Of a stretch of 7,168 bases of DNA, positions 5,909 through 7,168 are shown in pieces. Both the position numbers and the translations under genes were made by a program. The notes under the pieces were generated by a model. That model was not told the DNA's origin, did no database searches, and saw only the letters and a list, made by a program, of their open reading frames with translations. Each line of letters begins with the position of its first letter. Position 1 is the first letter of the stretch. Origin of the DNA: Cyclobacteriaceae bacterium (lineage in GTDB: Bacteria > Bacteroidota > Bacteroidia > Cytophagales > Cyclobacteriaceae); assembly GCA_028279155.1 (NCBI GenBank), contig JANQST010000201.1, forward strand, positions 1 through 7,168, read 5' to 3'.

Positions 5909-6035
5909 AACTATTTTGTTTAATGTTTATATCAAAATATTAAACAAGTATATAAACATTTTGTTTAATAAAAAAATAAAAAAGTTAAACAAAATAAATT
6001 TCGCTCTTAAATCAGGAAATGAAAGCTTGTCTTGT
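5909..6035 (-). promoter_or_regulatory. Operator array upstream of the sigma-crt operon
   Basis: This 127-bp, very AT-rich gap between the CarH-like gene and the sigma gene holds six copies of TGTTTA or its complement, at 5917-5922, 5924-5929, 5941-5946, 5953-5958, 5962-5967 and 5986-5991. Orientations in order are plus, plus, minus, minus, plus, minus. Longer repeats contain them. ATTTTGTTTAAT occurs identically at 5913-5924 and 5958-5969, with an 11/12 inverted copy at 5984-5995. An 11-bp perfect inverted repeat joins 5922-5932 and 5950-5960. ATTAAACAA at 5939-5947 is inverted to TTGTTTAAT at both 5916-5924 and 5961-5969. The array reaches to within 8 nt of the sigma ATG, so it should cover the promoter and start site. 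Minus-strand TATACTTG (5945-5952) is a 7/8 match to the Bacteroidota -7 box, but no -33 box sits at proper spacing. Binding by the adjacent regulator is inferred. Confidence 0.72.
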
Positions 6036-6920
6036 TTAGGAGATATGTGCTTGACTTAAGATTGAATCAAGCTCTTGAAATGTGTGGATCAATTGAAGGT
6101 TTTTTGGTAGCTCAATATCCAACGATAACACCTGGCTACCTGTGATAAATACAGTTGTTTTCTTAAACTTCCTTTCGAGATCGTTAATAAAGTCTACGAC
6201 CTTATTTTGATTTGGCTTAGATGTAGCAACAGTGAAGAGGTAATCGGGACTGATGTTATGGAAAATTTCTTCAACATCTTTCAATGGAACGGATTGACCA
6301 AGATAGATGGTGTTGTGGCCTTTTGCTCGCAACAGGTAATTCGCAAACAACAAACCAATTTCGTGTAACTCACCTTCAGGTAGAAAAAGAAGAAAAGTTT
6401 CGGAATTTTCTACTGCATCAAGTTTAGCAGTTTCTACCATTATCCTTTGACGTACCAGGTGGGAAATGAAATGTTCTTGTGCTGGGTTGATGGAGCTGGA
6501 TACCCATAAAATACCAATCTTTCTAAAGAAAGGATAAATGATATCTGTTATTGTTTTCTCGAATCCTATTTTTTTCTGATTGGTTGATATGATTGAATTG
6601 AATAATCCTTCATTCATGTCCAGCATGGCAACTGTCAATGCATTTATCTGATCTTCGTTCAATCTTTCATCTTCTCCCAGGCTAGCAACTTCCTGATTCA
6701 GTTGTTCAGAAGTCATCTGAACAATTTTGCTAATCTTAATGCCATGGTTTTTAAGGAGGGAAATATTGAGAATGAGTTTTAAATCCTCATCACTGTAGAA
6801 CCGTATATTGGTGTCGGTTCTTTGTGGAGTGAACAAATTATGGCGTTGCTCCCAAATCCGAATCGTATGTGCTTTGATCCCAGATAAATGTTCCAGATCT
6901 TTGATTGAATATATTCCCAT
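6036..6920 (-). CDS. MerR-family regulator with cobalamin-binding domain, CarH/LitR-like photoreceptor
   Basis: This 294-residue regulator has the layout of light-sensing B12 repressors. Residues 3-70 are a MerR winged helix-turn-helix: YSIKDLEHLSGIKAHTIRIW, then EQRHNLFTPQRTDTNIRFYS and the following helix. Residues about 90-165 form the helical cap of B12-binding proteins and residues about 174-290 a Rossmann-like cobalamin domain. The cap holds W139, nine residues, then E149-H150, the W-x9-EH motif that shields adenosylcobalamin in CarH. ELHEIG at 184-189 supplies His186 as probable lower axial ligand. The spacing matches Thermus CarH as I recall it. In that family the AdoCbl-bound tetramer represses in the dark, and light breaks the Co-C bond and releases DNA. 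The gene is upstream of the sigma-crt operon on the same strand, with the operator array between. B12 dependence is strongly suggested by these residues; light response is inferred. Confidence 0.9.
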   Translation of the reverse strand: MGIYSIKDLEHLSGIKAHTIRIWEQRHNLFTPQRTDTNIRFYSDEDLKLILNISLLKNHGIKISKIVQMTSEQLNQEVASLGEDERLNEDQINALTVAMLDMNEGLFNSIISTNQKKIGFEKTITDIIYPFFRKIGILWVSSSINPAQEHFISHLVRQRIMVETAKLDAVENSETFLLFLPEGELHEIGLLFANYLLRAKGHNTIYLGQSVPLKDVEEIFHNISPDYLFTVATSKPNQNKVVDFINDLERKFKKTTVFITGSQVLSLDIELPKNLQLIHTFQELDSILSQAHIS

Positions 6921-6961
6921 CTATGGGGAGAGTAACTCTATTTAATTGAATTTGTTCGACA

Positions 6962-6995
6962 TAAATCTAAACTTTTTTCGTTAATCCTCTTCAAA
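6962..6995 (-). promoter_or_regulatory. Possible promoter of the CarH-like gene
   Basis: On the minus strand, TTTG (6995-6992) is followed after 22 bp by TAGATTTA (6969-6962), a 7/8 match to the Bacteroidota -7 box TAnnTTTG. The start codon lies about 41 nt further on. The spacing is at the long end of the known range and one base deviates, so the call is tentative. None of the TGTTTA half-sites of the sigma operator occurs here, so the regulator gene does not look autoregulated through the same site. Confidence 0.35.
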
Positions 6996-7012
6996 CCAAC
7001 CTTACTCAAGCT

Positions 7013-7168
7013 ATGATCTTATATAATGTTACAGTGAATATTGATACCGATGTTGAAGAGGATTGGATTGAGTGGATGAAAGAAACTCATATTCCTGAGG
7101 TGATGAAAACCGGATTTTTCACTGAACATAGAATGATGAAGATGTTATCCGAAGCTCAGGACGAGACG
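7013..7168 (+). CDS. DUF4286 family protein, N-terminal part (cut by window edge)
   Basis: The first 52 codons are visible and the gene runs off the right edge. The translation begins MILYNVTVNIDTDVEEDWIE, followed by WMKETHIPEVMKTGFFTEHR. This is the characteristic opening of the small DUF4286 proteins common in Bacteroidota, which usually have about 100 residues. The fold is probably a ferredoxin-like dimeric alpha/beta barrel, but no function is established to my knowledge. It starts 92 bp from the divergent CarH-like gene. No clear promoter was found in that gap on the plus strand. There is no reason to link it to carotenoid synthesis beyond position. Confidence 0.85.
   Translation, partial: MILYNVTVNIDTDVEEDWIEWMKETHIPEVMKTGFFTEHRMMKMLSEAQDET

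Noticed and set aside
5909..6035. CRISPR-like or mobile-element terminal repeats in the AT-rich gap
   Set aside because: The repeats are too short and irregularly spaced for CRISPR, and no transposase or target duplication is seen; position before an operon fits an operator.

Overview
The window looks like a chromosomal segment of a member of the Bacteroidota, most likely a Cytophagales-type marine or soil bacterium. The reasons are a consensus Bacteroidota core promoter (TTTG, 19 bp, TAnnTTTG) before rplU, the lack of strong Shine-Dalgarno sites, AT-rich intergenic DNA, a DUF4286 gene, and a carotenoid cluster of the kind found in that phylum (fused CrtYcd-type lycopene cyclase, CrtZ, ECF sigma factor, MerR/CarH regulator). 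The genus is not assignable from the sequence alone.

Layout. (1) Positions 1-287, minus strand: N-terminal end of a class I ribonucleotide reductase small subunit (nrdB). (2) Positions 288-690: a 403-bp non-coding region holding the rplU promoter and an unexplained pair of inverted repeats. (3) Positions 691-1269, plus strand: rplU-rpmA (ribosomal proteins L21 and L27). The L21 frame is interrupted by an in-frame TAA at codon 81, yet the conserved L21 tail continues in the same frame to a normal stop at codon 104. A bidirectional terminator follows at 1290-1317. (4) Positions 1341-1832, minus strand: a free-standing NUMOD4-HNH endonuclease-like protein with an AT-hook-like tail. (5) Positions 1951-6920, minus strand: a carotenoid locus transcribed in the order carH-like regulator, ECF sigma factor, crtI, crtB, crtY (CrtYcd type), crtZ. 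(6) From 7013, plus strand: the start of a DUF4286 protein, divergent from the regulator.

How the carotenoid genes work together. CrtB condenses two geranylgeranyl diphosphates to phytoene, CrtI desaturates it to lycopene, the membrane cyclase makes beta-carotene and CrtZ hydroxylates it towards zeaxanthin. From the sigma gene to crtZ, consecutive genes overlap by 1-11 nt, so this is a tightly coupled operon. No geranylgeranyl diphosphate synthase or ketolase is in the window. The regulator keeps the W-x9-E-H motif and the lower-ligand His of adenosylcobalamin photoreceptors of the CarH/LitR type. The 127-bp gap between it and the sigma gene contains six TGTTTA/TAAACA half-sites plus longer direct and inverted repeats. 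The inferred circuit is that the B12-bound regulator represses the sigma-crt operon in the dark and light releases it.

Most worth checking: the in-frame stop in L21, the dense operator array before the sigma gene, and the B12-light-sigma wiring of the pigment operon.
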